64,000 nt of DNA from positions 1 through 64,000 of the forward strand of contig JAGMBO010000022.1 of the NCBI GenBank assembly GCA_023129715.1, given 5' to 3'. Source of the DNA: Candidatus Eiseniibacteriota bacterium. Lineage in GTDB: Bacteria > Eisenbacteria > RBG-16-71-46 > CAIMUX01 > WJJG01. Below, in pieces: positions 53,182-63,357 of this stretch. The notes beneath the pieces were generated by a model. It did no database searches. It was given only the letters and a program-made list of their open reading frames with translations, and had not been told where the DNA came from. The translations under genes were made by a program, and so were the position numbers. Position 1 is the first letter of the stretch. Each line of letters opens with the position of its first letter.

Positions 53182-55638
53182 CTAGCGCGCCGCGCAGTAG
53201 GCCCAGGCGTCGTGGGTGATGGCGATCATCGTATTGCCGCCGAAGACCATCATCCCGAGATCGGGATCGAAGACAGCAGAAAGCCCATACCGTGGACCAG
53301 GTGTGCCTGGCTCGGTTCCATCACCGCGCAGTTCCCAATGGGGAACCGGATCCATGACCAGGGCATGCATGTCGGCCAAGGCAATCTGCTCGTCCCGGCC
53401 CCCATAGATGAGCACCTCCCCCCGTGCGGGGCTGTAAACCGCCACGCAGTAGGCGCGGAACCCGGGTCCGGCGGGAAGCGGAATCCAGCTCCCGGTCACC
53501 AGGTCCAGCGCCCAGGTGTCCTGATGGAAGGTGAAGTAGTCGACATCCCCCCCGTAGACGACCATCCAATCCCGCTGGGCATCGCGGACGTGGACGGCGG
53601 CGTGATTCGCGCGGGCGTCGGGCTGGATGGGAAGCTCCCCCGGCTCTCCCGTATGCACGAGTTCCCAGGTATCGGTCGCAAGGTCGAAGGCCCAGACATC
53701 GTTCAGCCGACCGCCGCTATCCATCCGTGTGCCGCCATAGATCACCATGCGATCGCGAGCGGAATCCCAGATCGCCGTGTGGCCCCAGCGCGAACTCGGC
53801 CCCTCCGCCCCGTCGTCCAACTTGCTCCAGGTCTGGCTCGCCAGATCGAACGCCCAGGTGTCGCCGTACCCCTCCTCGGGGGCGAAATACTCCTTGCCTC
53901 CGTAGACGATCATCCGGTTCCGCGACACGTCGTAGATGGCGGTATGACTGAAGCGCTTCCGTATGTTGCCGCCGATATCGATCCGTTGCCACTGCGAATC
54001 ATCAAGGGCAAGTTCCCAAACATCCCGATAATCATGACCACAATCACCGCTCTCGCACCCGGTGCCCGCGAATACGATCAGGCTATTGCGCTCTGAGCAG
54101 TAGATCATGGTCTGGCCCCAGCGTTCCAGGAGCCCTTGATCCCCGTCGTTCAGGATCAACCAGGGCTCAACAGCAACCTCGCCGGGAGGACTGGCGGCTC
54201 CGGTCAACTGATCTATGTTCTCGGTAACCACCCGATACAGGTACTGCCCTTCACCAAGATCACGATCGATGAAGGTGCCCTGTTGCCTGTCAATGAGACC
54301 GCTGACATCCGCATAGGCATCTTGCCCTGCCGGCGATCGATACACGCGGTAACCGCCGACCGTCTCCTCCAAACGAATCGGCCACTCGACGTGGATCTCC
54401 CGGCAGTCGAAGCGCTCCACACCGGGACCATCCGGCAGAAAGGGCGGGGGCAGCGGGCGGGCGGTGAGCTGGACATCATGTTCCTGGTCTCCACCGGAGA
54501 CCTCAAAGACCGTGATCTGCTCGAAGTAGAGCCCGTGCGTCCAGCGGATCTCGCGCACCCCCTCGGGCACGCGTTCGATCTGGTAGTAGCCGACCAGATC
54601 CGTCTCATCGACCAAGGCGGTGGCGGAACGGTCAGGGTTGAGCAGGACGCCGGTGGCCCGGTAGATGGGAACACCCTCCGCATTGATCAAGCGGCCACTC
54701 ACCCGGTGGGCATAGGTGTCCGTCGAGAGCCAGAGGTCGTGCACGAGTCCCGACTCGGGGATCTCAACGACTTCCTCGACACTGCCGTACCCCTCTCGCG
54801 TGGCACGCAGGACTCGTGAGCCGACCGGCATGCCGGTGAAGAAGAAGGCCCCCTCCTCGTCGGTCAGATCCTCGAACCCGAGCAAGATGACACGCGCGCC
54901 TGAAACCGGAATCTCTGTTTCCGCATGGAAGACATGGCCCGAGACCGTGCCGGCCAACGAGACGCTCATCAGTACCGGGATCGTATCCCGCCCGTAGCCG
55001 CCGGCATCGATGCGGACGGTGCCGCTGTAGTCGCCCTGGGCCAAACCCTCACGACTGACGCTGAATCGCAGAGTGTCGGGCGCCTCGCCCAGCACTCCAT
55101 CCCGGTGATCCACATCCAACCAGCCGCCTTCGAGCTCCGCGCTCCAGGGCAACGGATCATCTCCATCGTTGCAGAGCTCGATCGTCCGCGCAAACAGGCT
55201 GTCGCTGAAGATCAACGTATCGGGCGTCGCGCGCAGCGCCTGCCACATGTGCACCGCAAGCTGCTCGTCGCCCCCGTTGGAGGCCAAGGCGACGATCGCC
55301 GTGGGCGGCCCGACCCAGATGCTGTCGTGATCGATCGCGAAGGCGACGATCGTCTCGCGCGCGGTCTCGCCCGAGGAGATCTCCGGATCGAACCATCCGG
55401 CGGTGTTGGTCAAAGACCAGGTCAGGACCCCACCGCCACCATTGCGAACGGTGAAGACGCCGGCCGAATCGCCCGGAGCGAGGTGGATCGCGGCCGGCTC
55501 GAGCAACAGGACGGGAGGCTGGGAGGAGTCATCGGAGCAGGAGGCGACGAGCACGACGACAGAGAGGACGGCAAGGAACACCCCCACCCCTACCCGGCCG
55601 GGCGCTGCCCGCCGATCGACCTGCCCGCTTGCACCCAT
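53182..55638 (-). CDS. Kelch-repeat lipoprotein
   Basis: The 818-residue product has a lipoprotein signal (VFLAVLSVVVLVASC, Cys about 34), a BACON-like N-terminal beta domain, a carboxypeptidase-regulatory-type segment (PVSGARVILLGFED), an FnIII-like part (RLEETVGGYRVYRSPAG) and six Kelch-type blades (HTAIYDVSRNRMIVYGG, HTAIWDSARDRMVIYGG and others). Kelch propellers usually bind proteins or glycans. The ATG at 55638 lies closest to the signal. The gene converges on the ABC pair with a seven-base gap. Confidence 0.85.
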   Translation of the reverse strand: MGASGQVDRRAAPGRVGVGVFLAVLSVVVLVASCSDDSSQPPVLLLEPAAIHLAPGDSAGVFTVRNGGGGVLTWSLTNTAGWFDPEISSGETARETIVAFAIDHDSIWVGPPTAIVALASNGGDEQLAVHMWQALRATPDTLIFSDSLFARTIELCNDGDDPLPWSAELEGGWLDVDHRDGVLGEAPDTLRFSVSREGLAQGDYSGTVRIDAGGYGRDTIPVLMSVSLAGTVSGHVFHAETEIPVSGARVILLGFEDLTDEEGAFFFTGMPVGSRVLRATREGYGSVEEVVEIPESGLVHDLWLSTDTYAHRVSGRLINAEGVPIYRATGVLLNPDRSATALVDETDLVGYYQIERVPEGVREIRWTHGLYFEQITVFEVSGGDQEHDVQLTARPLPPPFLPDGPGVERFDCREIHVEWPIRLEETVGGYRVYRSPAGQDAYADVSGLIDRQQGTFIDRDLGEGQYLYRVVTENIDQLTGAASPPGEVAVEPWLILNDGDQGLLERWGQTMIYCSERNSLIVFAGTGCESGDCGHDYRDVWELALDDSQWQRIDIGGNIRKRFSHTAIYDVSRNRMIVYGGKEYFAPEEGYGDTWAFDLASQTWSKLDDGAEGPSSRWGHTAIWDSARDRMVIYGGTRMDSGGRLNDVWAFDLATDTWELVHTGEPGELPIQPDARANHAAVHVRDAQRDWMVVYGGDVDYFTFHQDTWALDLVTGSWIPLPAGPGFRAYCVAVYSPARGEVLIYGGRDEQIALADMHALVMDPVPHWELRGDGTEPGTPGPRYGLSAVFDPDLGMMVFGGNTMIAITHDAWAYCAAR

Positions 55639-55960
55639 TCCGGCTGCTCTCTCGTTAGAACCGCGATTGCCCGACGGGATCTCCGCCGGCCTGGGGGGAA
55701 GGTCTTCGGAGAACCAGGAGCCGCCTGAAGACACCCGTCTGCGTTCCTCGTTCCTAATCGTAGTCTAAGCCTTCTGAGGAGGCTTGTGTTTCCCTTTGGG
55801 TACGGTTTTGTGTCCGGTGCGACATCGCCGGGGCAGGGATTCCCGCGACCAGCGGTGCCTCGGGCCTCGCCAGACGCGGCGCTTGCGCGGCCCGCAACGA
55901 AACCCCTAACCACCTGCCGCACAACCAATTGAGCCAATCTCGGCCCCTGCCCGATCTCGC
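55639..55960. other. Intergenic region with an inverted repeat, no gene seen
   Basis: This is a 322-base gap between the Kelch gene start and the TSUP gene end. AAGCCTTCTGAGGAGGCTT at 55767-55785 is a near-perfect palindrome in the region upstream of the Kelch gene and may be an operator. Confidence 0.4.
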
Positions 55961-56704
55961 CTACTCCCCCAGCAGCAGCTTGACGATCGCCCCGATCGCG
56001 GCGATGACGACGAAGACCCGCACCCAGCGCGAGCCCTTCACAATCACCAGGCGCGCGCCGACAATGCCCCCGGCGATCGTGCCGATGGCCAGGAAGAGCC
56101 CGGTGGACCAGCGCACCTGCCCCATGCTGGCAAACATCAGCAGCGCCGCCAACGTGAAGACGAGCGCGAGAGCGAACTTGAGCGCGTTCCCGCGCACGAC
56201 ATCGTAGCCCCCGGCGAGCACGAAGGTGCTGATCAAGAGCACGCCGAGCCCCGCCTGCAGGAAACCGCCATAGATCCCCATCAGGAAGAAGAGGGGATAG
56301 ATCCGCGGACGGATTCGACCGACCGAGTTCTCACGCGCCCAGCGTTTCGGATCGATGAGCACCGTGCCCGCCATCACGGCGAAGAGGATCGCCGCTACCT
56401 TGCGGAAGATCGACTCATCGACATGGGCCGCCAGGTAGGCGCCGAGCAGCGAGCCGAGGACGGTCGGAATCGCAATCGCGGGCAGGTGGCGCCAGAGGAG
56501 CACACCATGACGGTGATAGGTCGCCGTTCCGGCAACACACTGCAGGGTGATGGCCACCCGATTGGTTGCGTTGGCCACTTGAGGAGGAAGCCCGATGAGC
56601 AAGAGCAGCGGCAGAGTGACGAACGACCCCCCGCCCGCCAGGGCGTTGATGATCCCGCAGAGAAACCCACCGGCGATCAGCACCGGATACTGCCACAGCT
56701 CCAA
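55961..56704 (-). CDS. TSUP-family permease (TauE/SafE type)
   Basis: The 247-residue membrane protein has about eight hydrophobic helices and the TSUP signatures GIINALAGGGSFVTLPLLLL and GIYGGFLQAGLGVLLI. Members move sulfite, sulfonates, or organic acids across the inner membrane. I chose TTG at 56704 because AGGAG sits upstream. It is the last gene of the acyl-CoA carboxylase run, 55 bases after the biotin carrier. An organic-acid substrate linked to that pathway is possible but unproven. Confidence 0.85.
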   Translation of the reverse strand: MELWQYPVLIAGGFLCGIINALAGGGSFVTLPLLLLIGLPPQVANATNRVAITLQCVAGTATYHRHGVLLWRHLPAIAIPTVLGSLLGAYLAAHVDESIFRKVAAILFAVMAGTVLIDPKRWARENSVGRIRPRIYPLFFLMGIYGGFLQAGLGVLLISTFVLAGGYDVVRGNALKFALALVFTLAALLMFASMGQVRWSTGLFLAIGTIAGGIVGARLVIVKGSRWVRVFVVIAAIGAIVKLLLGE

Positions 56705-56759
56705 TGCACCCGCTCCTGCTGCCGAGACCTCACCTCATCCGCCCTGGGCACCACCGCCC

Positions 56760-57371
56760 TTACTCGAGCGGCTCGATGCGGAAGAGCGTCTGCCCGAACT
56801 CCACCTCGGCTACATCCTCGGCGAGGACCTTGACGACCCGCCCCCTCTCGGGCAGCCCCGGACCGCCGTAGGTGATCTGGTTGAAGCACTTCATCACCTC
56901 GACCAAGCCGAGCACGGTCCCGGTCGCGACCTCGTCACCGATATCGACATAGACGGGCGCGTCGGGAGCGGCCCGCCGATAGAAGATTCCCTCGGAGGGC
57001 GCCGAGATGATGATCGCATCGTCATCAGCGGCATCTTCGCCCGCTTTCCCGGCGGTCCCGCCGGATGTACTCGCTGTCGGACCACCCGCCAGCGCGCGCT
57101 GATCGATCTCGATCAGGGGGTCATCGAAGGCCACCGGCGTGTACTCGTTGGGCACCAGCACGCGCGTGATCCTGCCGTGGGTGTCGCGCGGCAGCCGCAG
57201 GGTGTAGCGCCGGTTGAGGATCTTGATCGTCAGGATCTGGTCGAAGGGATTGAGGAAGGCGCCTTCCCGCGGCGCACCATCGACCATGCCGACCACCGGC
57301 GATGCGACCCGCAGGATCCCGGCCTCCTCCTCATCGGGTCGCACACGTGCAATCAGTGTTCGCTCCGCCAT
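56760..57371 (-). CDS. Biotin carboxyl carrier protein
   Basis: The 203-residue protein ends in a biotinyl domain with LVEVMKCFNQI (Lys161 is the biotin site). The N-terminal half (about 1-95) is a second beta-barrel-like part, and a Gly/Thr/Asp-rich linker joins them. The VMKCFN spelling is typical of carriers for multi-subunit acyl-CoA carboxylases rather than of AccB. The ATG at 57371 follows CAGGGAGCAAGAATCGCA. It completes the enzyme with the carboxyltransferase 89 bases upstream on the same strand and the biotin carboxylase. Confidence 0.88.
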   Translation of the reverse strand: MAERTLIARVRPDEEEAGILRVASPVVGMVDGAPREGAFLNPFDQILTIKILNRRYTLRLPRDTHGRITRVLVPNEYTPVAFDDPLIEIDQRALAGGPTASTSGGTAGKAGEDAADDDAIIISAPSEGIFYRRAAPDAPVYVDIGDEVATGTVLGLVEVMKCFNQITYGGPGLPERGRVVKVLAEDVAEVEFGQTLFRIEPLE

Positions 57372-57460
57372 TGCGATTCTTGCTCCCTGCCGCCGCGCTG
57401 TGCACCGTCTCTGCCGCCGCGCGAGGGTCACTTGCCGGCGAAGCGCCGTCGCGGCCGCCC

Positions 57461-59194
57461 TTACCCCGGAAAGTCGGTCAAGACCTGCAGGTCGTGCATC
57501 GACCAAATCCGCGGGTTCTTGACCCGGCGATAGCCGATGCCCTGATAGCTCATCTCGACCAGCGTCGCCAAGTAGGCCCGCAGTTCGTGCGCGGCGACGA
57601 TCTCATCGGTGTCCATCTGTCGCGCCGACTTGTACGGATCCATGTCCTTCTCGATGCGCGCCTCAACTTCGCGCATCCCCTCCTCGGTCTGGGCACGTTC
57701 AGGCGCGTTCTTCGCGATGATGTGGAAGTTGTCATCCAGCCGCGTGCGATAGGTCCCGATCGCCAGCGTGCGTCCCTCCATGACCGCCAAGCGGGTCAAC
57801 GGGGTCGAGAGCTGAACGAACGGCTCGTAGGGTCGACCGGTCATCGCGTAGTAGCCGGCGCCGGAGGCCTTGCGCAGCAACACGGTGATCATCGGCACCG
57901 TATTGGTCGAATTCGTGTAGAGCAGGTTCGAGCCGAAGCCGAGCAGTCCGTGCTTCTCGGCCTCTAGACCGATGTCGAACCCGGAGATATCCTGCAACCA
58001 GACGATCGGGATCCCATCGGAGTTACACGCCCGCGAGAACTGCGAGATCTTGGCGATGCCTTCACGGTAGAGGATGCCCCCGGGGCGACTGCGGTCGCGC
58101 TTCTCAGGATGGGGTGTGAGATGCTGGTTGTTCATGATGATCCCGGCATAGAGGCCGTTGATCCGGGCCACCCCGGTGATCATCTCCTCGCCGGTGTGCG
58201 GCATCAGCTCCCAGAAGAGCGAGCTGTCGACCAGGCGGGCAATCACCTCGCGCGCATCGTAGACGACTCGGTGATCGGTGGGCAGCAGGCCATTGATCTC
58301 CTGCGGCGGGAAGCGCGGATCGGCGGGGCTGAAGGCATGGCGGTAGTAGTCGGCGCCACTGGATGGGAGCTTGGCGATCTCCTGGCGGATGCGCGCGACC
58401 AGCGCCGGGTCGTTGGGAACACGTTCATCGGCGCAATTGGAGAGGTGCACGTGGACGTCGGGGCCGCCGATCGTCAGCGAGGTGATCTTTTGTGATTTGG
58501 CCCCCTTGATCAGCGCCGCGCCGGCGATGACCATGTAAGCCTGCTCGGTCATGAAGAGCTTATCCGAGATGATCGGCATGTAGCCGCCACCGGCGATGCA
58601 GTCACCGAGCACGCCGGCGATTTGCGGCACACCGCTGGCCGAGAGCAGCGAGTTCATCTTGAAGATGTAGCCCGCCCCCAGCTTGCCCGGGAAGGTCTTC
58701 GATTGCTCGGGCAGGAAGAGACCCGAACAGTCGACCAGATAGATCACCGGGAGCTTCAGCCGCAGCGCGATTTCCTGGGCGCGTTCGATCTTCTCGGGCG
58801 TCAGCGGCCACCAGGAGCCGGAGGCAACGGTATTGTCGTTGGCGATCACCACGGTCAGCCGCCCATGAACGCGCACGCAGGCGGTGATCACGCCGGCCGA
58901 GGGCGAGGTCCGCGGGGGATCGCCGAAGGTCAGGCCGTAGTTGACGAAGGTGTTGATCGGGAAGATCTCACTGTCCGGATCCTTGAGGATCTCGATGCGC
59001 TCCCAGGTGGTCAGCTTGCCCTTGGCGTGTACGCGCTCGACGTACTTCTGACCCCACCCCATGCGCACCTCGTTGCGCCGCTCGAGAAGCGTTGCGTTGA
59101 GCACCTCCATGCGCTCGGTGTTCTCGCGGTAGACCTTCTCGTCCCCGATCTGCTCGACCGGCCTGCCGATCGGATGAAGAATGACCTTTGCCAT
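57461..59194 (-). CDS. Acyl-CoA carboxyltransferase, GcdA/PccB type
   Basis: The 577-residue protein has two crotonase-like carboxyltransferase halves ([39 protein letters not shown], and [19 protein letters not shown]). Length and order resemble the alpha subunit of glutaconyl-CoA decarboxylase (GcdA) more than 530-residue MccB/PccB. It transfers carboxyl between biotin and an acyl-CoA. With separate biotin carboxylase and carrier it can act as an acyl-CoA carboxylase. The start is the first in-frame ATG. A methylcrotonyl/methylglutaconyl-CoA substrate is inferred from the neighbouring hydratase and HMG-CoA synthase. Confidence 0.85.
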   Translation of the reverse strand: MAKVILHPIGRPVEQIGDEKVYRENTERMEVLNATLLERRNEVRMGWGQKYVERVHAKGKLTTWERIEILKDPDSEIFPINTFVNYGLTFGDPPRTSPSAGVITACVRVHGRLTVVIANDNTVASGSWWPLTPEKIERAQEIALRLKLPVIYLVDCSGLFLPEQSKTFPGKLGAGYIFKMNSLLSASGVPQIAGVLGDCIAGGGYMPIISDKLFMTEQAYMVIAGAALIKGAKSQKITSLTIGGPDVHVHLSNCADERVPNDPALVARIRQEIAKLPSSGADYYRHAFSPADPRFPPQEINGLLPTDHRVVYDAREVIARLVDSSLFWELMPHTGEEMITGVARINGLYAGIIMNNQHLTPHPEKRDRSRPGGILYREGIAKISQFSRACNSDGIPIVWLQDISGFDIGLEAEKHGLLGFGSNLLYTNSTNTVPMITVLLRKASGAGYYAMTGRPYEPFVQLSTPLTRLAVMEGRTLAIGTYRTRLDDNFHIIAKNAPERAQTEEGMREVEARIEKDMDPYKSARQMDTDEIVAAHELRAYLATLVEMSYQGIGYRRVKNPRIWSMHDLQVLTDFPG

Positions 59195-59257
59195 CTTTCA
59201 GTCCTTATTGCCACCTGTCGAGCCAGCGTGCACCCGGCACGGATGCGGCCGGGGCAC

Positions 59258-60607
59258 CTACCCCAGCAATCGCTCGACGAACCCCGTGTCATAGTTGCCC
59301 GCGGCGAAGTCGGGATTCCGCATGATCTTCAAGTGCGCCGGAATCGTCGTCTTCACCCCCTCGACGATGAATCCTTCCAGGGCCTGGATCATCCCCTCGC
59401 GCGCCGCATCCCGGGTCGGCCCCCACACGATCAGCTTGGCGATCAAGGAGTCATAGTAGATCGGGATCCGGTAGCCCGGCTGGACATGCGAGTCGACCCG
59501 CACCTTGACCCCGGGGATCTCCTTCGGCGGCGCGAATTCGGTCACCACGCCGGGTGAGGGTCGGAAGTCCTCGAAGGGATCCTCGGCATTGATCCGGCAC
59601 TCGATCGCGTGGCCTTCGAGCGCGATCTCATCCTGGCCGTAGGGCAGCGGCTCGTTGGCCGCGATGCGCACCTGCTCCGCCACCAGATCGTGCCCGGTGA
59701 CCATCTCGGTGACCGGGTGCTCGACCTGCAGCCGGGCGTTGACCTCCATGAAGTAGATCTGCCCCGATCGATCGCGGAAGAACTCGACGGTGCCGGCGTT
59801 GCGATATCCCGCATCGCGCAGGGCGACGCGCAGGTGCTCGCCGAGCTCCCGCCGCAGATCGGGGGTCATCACGGGCGAGGGTGATTCCTCGACGAGCTTC
59901 TGGTGCCGGCGCTGGGCCGAGCATTCGCGCTCGCCCAGATAGACAACCTCACCGAAGGCATCGGCCATGACCTGGAATTCGATGTGCCGGCCGTCGACGA
60001 TGTACTTCTCCAGGTAGAGACCCGGATTGTTGAAAGCCTTCGCGGCCTCGATCGAGGCCTGGCGGAATTTCTCGGCGAACTCGGCCTCCCGGTCCACACG
60101 GCGCATGCCCTTGCCGCCGCCGCCGGCGGTCGCCTTGAGCAGCACGGGAAAACCGCTCTCACGGGCCAGCGCCAACCCGGCATTCATGTTGGGCAGCGTG
60201 CCGCGCGACCCGGGAATCACCGGCAGACCGGCGGCGCGCATTGTCTCGCGCGCGGTCGCCTTGTCCCCCATCGCACGGATCGCGGACGCCGGCGGGCCGA
60301 TGAAGCTCATCTTGGCCTGCTCGCAGAGCTCGGCGAACAGCGCGTTTTCCGCCAAGAACCCATACCCGGGGTGGATCGCACAGCAGTCGTGCTGTTCGGC
60401 CGCCTGGACGAGCGCCTCCATGTTCAAGTAACTCTCGGCGCTCTTCGGCGGACCGATGCAGACACGATCGTCCGCCTCGTTCAAGTGGGGTGAGTCGGCA
60501 TCCGCCTCCGAGAAGACCGCCACCGTCTCGACCCCCAGGGAGCGGCAGGCCCGGATCACCCGCAGGGCGATCTCGCCGCGATTCGCGATCAGAATGCGCT
60601 TGAGCAT
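59258..60607 (-). CDS. accC: Biotin carboxylase
   Basis: The 449-residue ATP-grasp enzyme has [61 protein letters not shown] and the C-terminal lid typical of AccC. It carboxylates biotin on the carrier using bicarbonate and ATP. Length equals stand-alone AccC, not fused acyl-CoA carboxylase alpha chains. The ATG follows GAGGAGGACG. It lies between the hydratase and the carboxyltransferase genes on the same strand. Whether it also serves fatty-acid synthesis cannot be seen. Confidence 0.95.
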   Translation of the reverse strand: MLKRILIANRGEIALRVIRACRSLGVETVAVFSEADADSPHLNEADDRVCIGPPKSAESYLNMEALVQAAEQHDCCAIHPGYGFLAENALFAELCEQAKMSFIGPPASAIRAMGDKATARETMRAAGLPVIPGSRGTLPNMNAGLALARESGFPVLLKATAGGGGKGMRRVDREAEFAEKFRQASIEAAKAFNNPGLYLEKYIVDGRHIEFQVMADAFGEVVYLGERECSAQRRHQKLVEESPSPVMTPDLRRELGEHLRVALRDAGYRNAGTVEFFRDRSGQIYFMEVNARLQVEHPVTEMVTGHDLVAEQVRIAANEPLPYGQDEIALEGHAIECRINAEDPFEDFRPSPGVVTEFAPPKEIPGVKVRVDSHVQPGYRIPIYYDSLIAKLIVWGPTRDAAREGMIQALEGFIVEGVKTTIPAHLKIMRNPDFAAGNYDTGFVERLLG

Positions 60608-60742
60608 CGTCCTCCTCATGCTCGGGGCGCGTGCCCGCCCGAGCGGGCCACGGCGCCTGCGGGTCTGCACGCGGCTCCCCGCGGTGCCGACGGGTGCCGG
60701 CAGAACTCGACCTCGACGCGGAGCACTCCTGCCACGGGCTGC

Positions 60743-61552
60743 TTAGGACGCCTCATCCTCGGGACTCACGGGAGCCACCCAGGTGGGCTTGCGCTTCCCG
60801 AGAAAGGCCGCCATGCCCTCCTGCCCCTCCGCACTCATCCGCAGGCGCGCGATGACCTCGGCCGTGTAGGGACCGTTCTCCTCGAGTGAGCGTTCGGCAA
60901 TCCCGCGGATCAGCGCCTTCGAGACCGCCAGCGCCTCGGGCCCACCGGTCAGGATGGCGGCCGCCTTCTCCGCCACGGCGGCATCCAGGTCGACCGCCGG
61001 TACCGCCGCATTGAGCAGGCCCAGCTCCACCGCCTGGGGCGCCGTAAAGCGCGCGCCCGTCAGGAAGCACTCGCGGAGGTTGCCCTCCCCCATCCGCTTG
61101 AGCAGATAAGGGGAGATCGCCGCGGGCGTCAGGCCCAGCTTGGTCTCACTGAAGGCAAACACCGCCTCTTCGGCGGCAATCGCGATGTCGCAGACGGCGA
61201 CCAGGCCCGTGCCCCCGCCGATCGCGGCGCCATTGATCCGGCCGATGACCGGCTTGGGACAAGTGTAGATCTCATGGAGCATCTTGGCGAGCCCCAGGGA
61301 GTCCGCGTAGTTCTCTTCGTAGGTGTAGTCGCGCACGCGCCGCATCCAATGCAGATCGGCGCCGGCACAAAAGGCGCGGCCCGCCCCGGTCAGAACGACG
61401 ACGCGCAGATCGGCAACCTCGCGGATTGCGGCAAAAGCCGACCGCAGATCGGCGAGCATCTCGTCGTTGAAGGCATTGCGGATCTCGGGGCGGTTCAGGG
61501 TAACGCGTGCCAGAGGCCCTTCGTAGGCAATCTGCAGTGTGGCATAGCCCAT
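60743..61552 (-). CDS. Enoyl-CoA hydratase/isomerase-family protein
   Basis: The 269-residue crotonase has ARVTLNRPEIRNAFNDEM, GAGRAFCAGADLHWMRR (oxyanion loop), IGRINGAAIGGGTGLVAVCD and ETKLGLTPAAISPYL. GADLHWM and the general length are like 3-methylglutaconyl-CoA hydratase (LiuC), but crotonases are hard to tell apart. The ATG at 61552 has GAGGAAGG upstream, and a longer open frame passes through 11-bp repeats without homology. Its place between HMG-CoA synthase/thiolase and the carboxylase fits interconversion of HMG-CoA and 3-methylglutaconyl-CoA. Confidence 0.88.
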   Translation of the reverse strand: MGYATLQIAYEGPLARVTLNRPEIRNAFNDEMLADLRSAFAAIREVADLRVVVLTGAGRAFCAGADLHWMRRVRDYTYEENYADSLGLAKMLHEIYTCPKPVIGRINGAAIGGGTGLVAVCDIAIAAEEAVFAFSETKLGLTPAAISPYLLKRMGEGNLRECFLTGARFTAPQAVELGLLNAAVPAVDLDAAVAEKAAAILTGGPEALAVSKALIRGIAERSLEENGPYTAEVIARLRMSAEGQEGMAAFLGKRKPTWVAPVSPEDEAS

Positions 61553-61640
61553 CCCGGCCTTCCTCACCCAATCCCCCGCAACCTGCCAGGCGGCGGGATA
61601 CTTCAGCACCACCGGCACACCGGCGTCGGCGCCCCCCTCG

Positions 61641-61739
61641 CCGGTAGAGCGCCGGCAGAACACCGGCAGAGTACCGGCAGAACACCGGCAGAGTACCGGC
61701 AGAACACCGGCAGAGCACCGGCAGAACGCCGGCAGAACG
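61641..61739 (-). repeat. Nine 11-bp tandem repeats upstream of the hydratase gene
   Basis: Nine units spelled CCGGCAGARYA or a close variant run from 61641 to 61739 at a strict 11-base period, alternating AACA and GTA endings in the middle. They lie 88 bases above the hydratase ATG in a 245-base gap. Eleven bases is close to one helical turn. Confidence 0.9.
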
Positions 61740-61797
61740 CCTGCCACGGCAGCGCCGCGCTTCGACACCAGTGCCACACCGGTGTCAGCCGCGCGCG

Positions 61798-62193
61798 CTA
61801 CTTCCGGACCAACACCGCCTTATGGCCGTAGTGGATGACACCGGATTCACCCTCGGAATACATCCGACGGAACTCCAGCCGGACCGGAAGGCCGGTCTTG
61901 ATCTCCTCAAAGCCAACATCCGCGAGCTGCAGGGTGAGACGCGGCCCATCGTCCATCTCGACAATACCGACGGCGAAGGGCGCAAGGCCTGAGAACTCGC
62001 TCGACGGCGTACGGATGACCGTGTGGGAAACGATCGTGCCGGACGGCTTCATCCTGAAGTGCTCGAACTCACGGCCCTTGCACCCGGGGCAGATCAACCG
62101 CGGCGGGTAGTAGGCTTTGCCGCAGCCCTTGCAGCGGGCGGCCTCCAGGCGATAGGTCTGCGGGTAGCTTCGCCAAGATCTCGACGGCGGCAT
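61798..62193 (-). CDS. DUF35 zinc-ribbon/OB-fold protein
   Basis: The 131-residue protein has a rubredoxin-like zinc ribbon (Cys21, Cys24, Cys35, Cys38: CKGCGKAYYPPRLICPGC) and an OB-fold (TIVSHTVIRTP, FAVGIVEMDDGPRLTLQL). In archaea such DUF35 proteins scaffold acetoacetyl-CoA thiolase and HMG-CoA synthase and bind the acyl-CoA intermediate. Here it directly follows both genes on the same strand, starting one base from the thiolase stop. The ribosome-binding site GGAGGTAAAGTAG lies within the thiolase end. Confidence 0.92.
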   Translation of the reverse strand: MPPSRSWRSYPQTYRLEAARCKGCGKAYYPPRLICPGCKGREFEHFRMKPSGTIVSHTVIRTPSSEFSGLAPFAVGIVEMDDGPRLTLQLADVGFEEIKTGLPVRLEFRRMYSEGESGVIHYGHKAVLVRK

Positions 62194-63348
62194 CTACTTT
62201 ACCTCCAGGATGTGGACGACGCTGCTGCCGCCGCTCCCACCCATGTTCTGCGCCATACCCACGCGGGCGTCCTTGACTTGCCGCTCGCCCGCCTGACCGC
62301 GGAGCTGCTCGACCAACTCGACGATTTGGGCGACACCCGTCGCGCCGACGGGATGGCCCTTCGATTTCAGCCCTCCGCTCGGATTGATCGGGATACGTCC
62401 CGTGCGGGCGGTCTCTCCCGCTTCCACCGCGGGTCCCCCCTTGCCCGGCTCGAAGAAGCCGAGGCTCTCGGAAACGATGATCTCAGCGATCGTGAAGCAA
62501 TCGTGAACCTCGACTAAGTCGATGTCGGCCGGCTGCTTGCCCGCCATCGCATAGGCCTGCTTGGCCGCCTCGGTGACCGCGCGCAGAGTCGTCAGGTCGG
62601 CGCGGTCGTGGAGCGCGATCGTGTCGGTGGCATGCCCGGTGCCGATCACCTGAATGATTGGCTTGCCGAGCTTCTTGGCCATCTCGAGCGGCATGAGCAC
62701 GGCGGCGGCCGCGCCGTCGGTAATCGGCGAGCAGTCGAGGATGTTGAGTGGATCGGCCACTTTCACTGAATCCAGGACCTGATCAACCGTGATCTTCATC
62801 CGGAACTGCGCCCGGCTGTTCGAGTAACCATTCTCATGGTTCTTGACCGAGACCATCGCGAGCTGCTCGCGCGTGGTCCCGTAGCGCTCCATGTGTGCGA
62901 CCGCCAACATCGCGTAGAGGCCAGGGAAGGTCACGCCGCTGACGCCCTCCCACTTCATGTCGGCGGCGGTCGACAGGGCATGAGTCGCCTCACCGCCGCT
63001 GACGTCGGTCATCTTCTCGATGCCGCCCGCCAACACGACGTCGTGCATCCCGGAGGCGACGTTAACATAGGCGAGCCGGAAGGCGAGGCCACCCGACGCG
63101 CAGGCCGATTCGACACGCGTGGCGGGAATGGGCAGCTGGCCCAAGTAGTCGGCCATCACCGACTCAAGGTGCTCCTGGGCCGCGAAGATCCCGGGGCTCA
63201 TGCTGCCGACATACATCGCGCCCAGTTGGTCGACACCGGCGTCATCCATGGCGAGCAGGGCCGACTCGACGAAGATGTCGCGGGTCGACTTCCCCCACAA
63301 CTCGCCCCACTCCTGCATCCCGACGCCGACCACGGCAACATCTCTCAT
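62194..63348 (-). CDS. Thiolase, acetoacetyl-CoA/SCP-x type
   Basis: The 384-residue thiolase has the nucleophile VESACASGG (Cys83), [11 protein letters not shown] and [14 protein letters not shown] near the end. HDCF replaces the NEAF of bacterial biosynthetic thiolases; this is the archaeal and SCP-x branch that partners DUF35. It condenses two acetyl-CoA to acetoacetyl-CoA (or the reverse). The ATG follows GAGTAGGAGGGAATC. It lies ten bases from the HMG-CoA synthase stop and one base from the DUF35 start, so all three are one complex-coding unit. Confidence 0.92.
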   Translation of the reverse strand: MRDVAVVGVGMQEWGELWGKSTRDIFVESALLAMDDAGVDQLGAMYVGSMSPGIFAAQEHLESVMADYLGQLPIPATRVESACASGGLAFRLAYVNVASGMHDVVLAGGIEKMTDVSGGEATHALSTAADMKWEGVSGVTFPGLYAMLAVAHMERYGTTREQLAMVSVKNHENGYSNSRAQFRMKITVDQVLDSVKVADPLNILDCSPITDGAAAAVLMPLEMAKKLGKPIIQVIGTGHATDTIALHDRADLTTLRAVTEAAKQAYAMAGKQPADIDLVEVHDCFTIAEIIVSESLGFFEPGKGGPAVEAGETARTGRIPINPSGGLKSKGHPVGATGVAQIVELVEQLRGQAGERQVKDARVGMAQNMGGSGGSSVVHILEVK

Positions 63349-63357
63349 GATTCCCTC

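Noticed and set aside
61641-61739. Short repeats as a CRISPR array
   Set aside because: Units are contiguous 11-mers with no spacers, and no cas genes are present.
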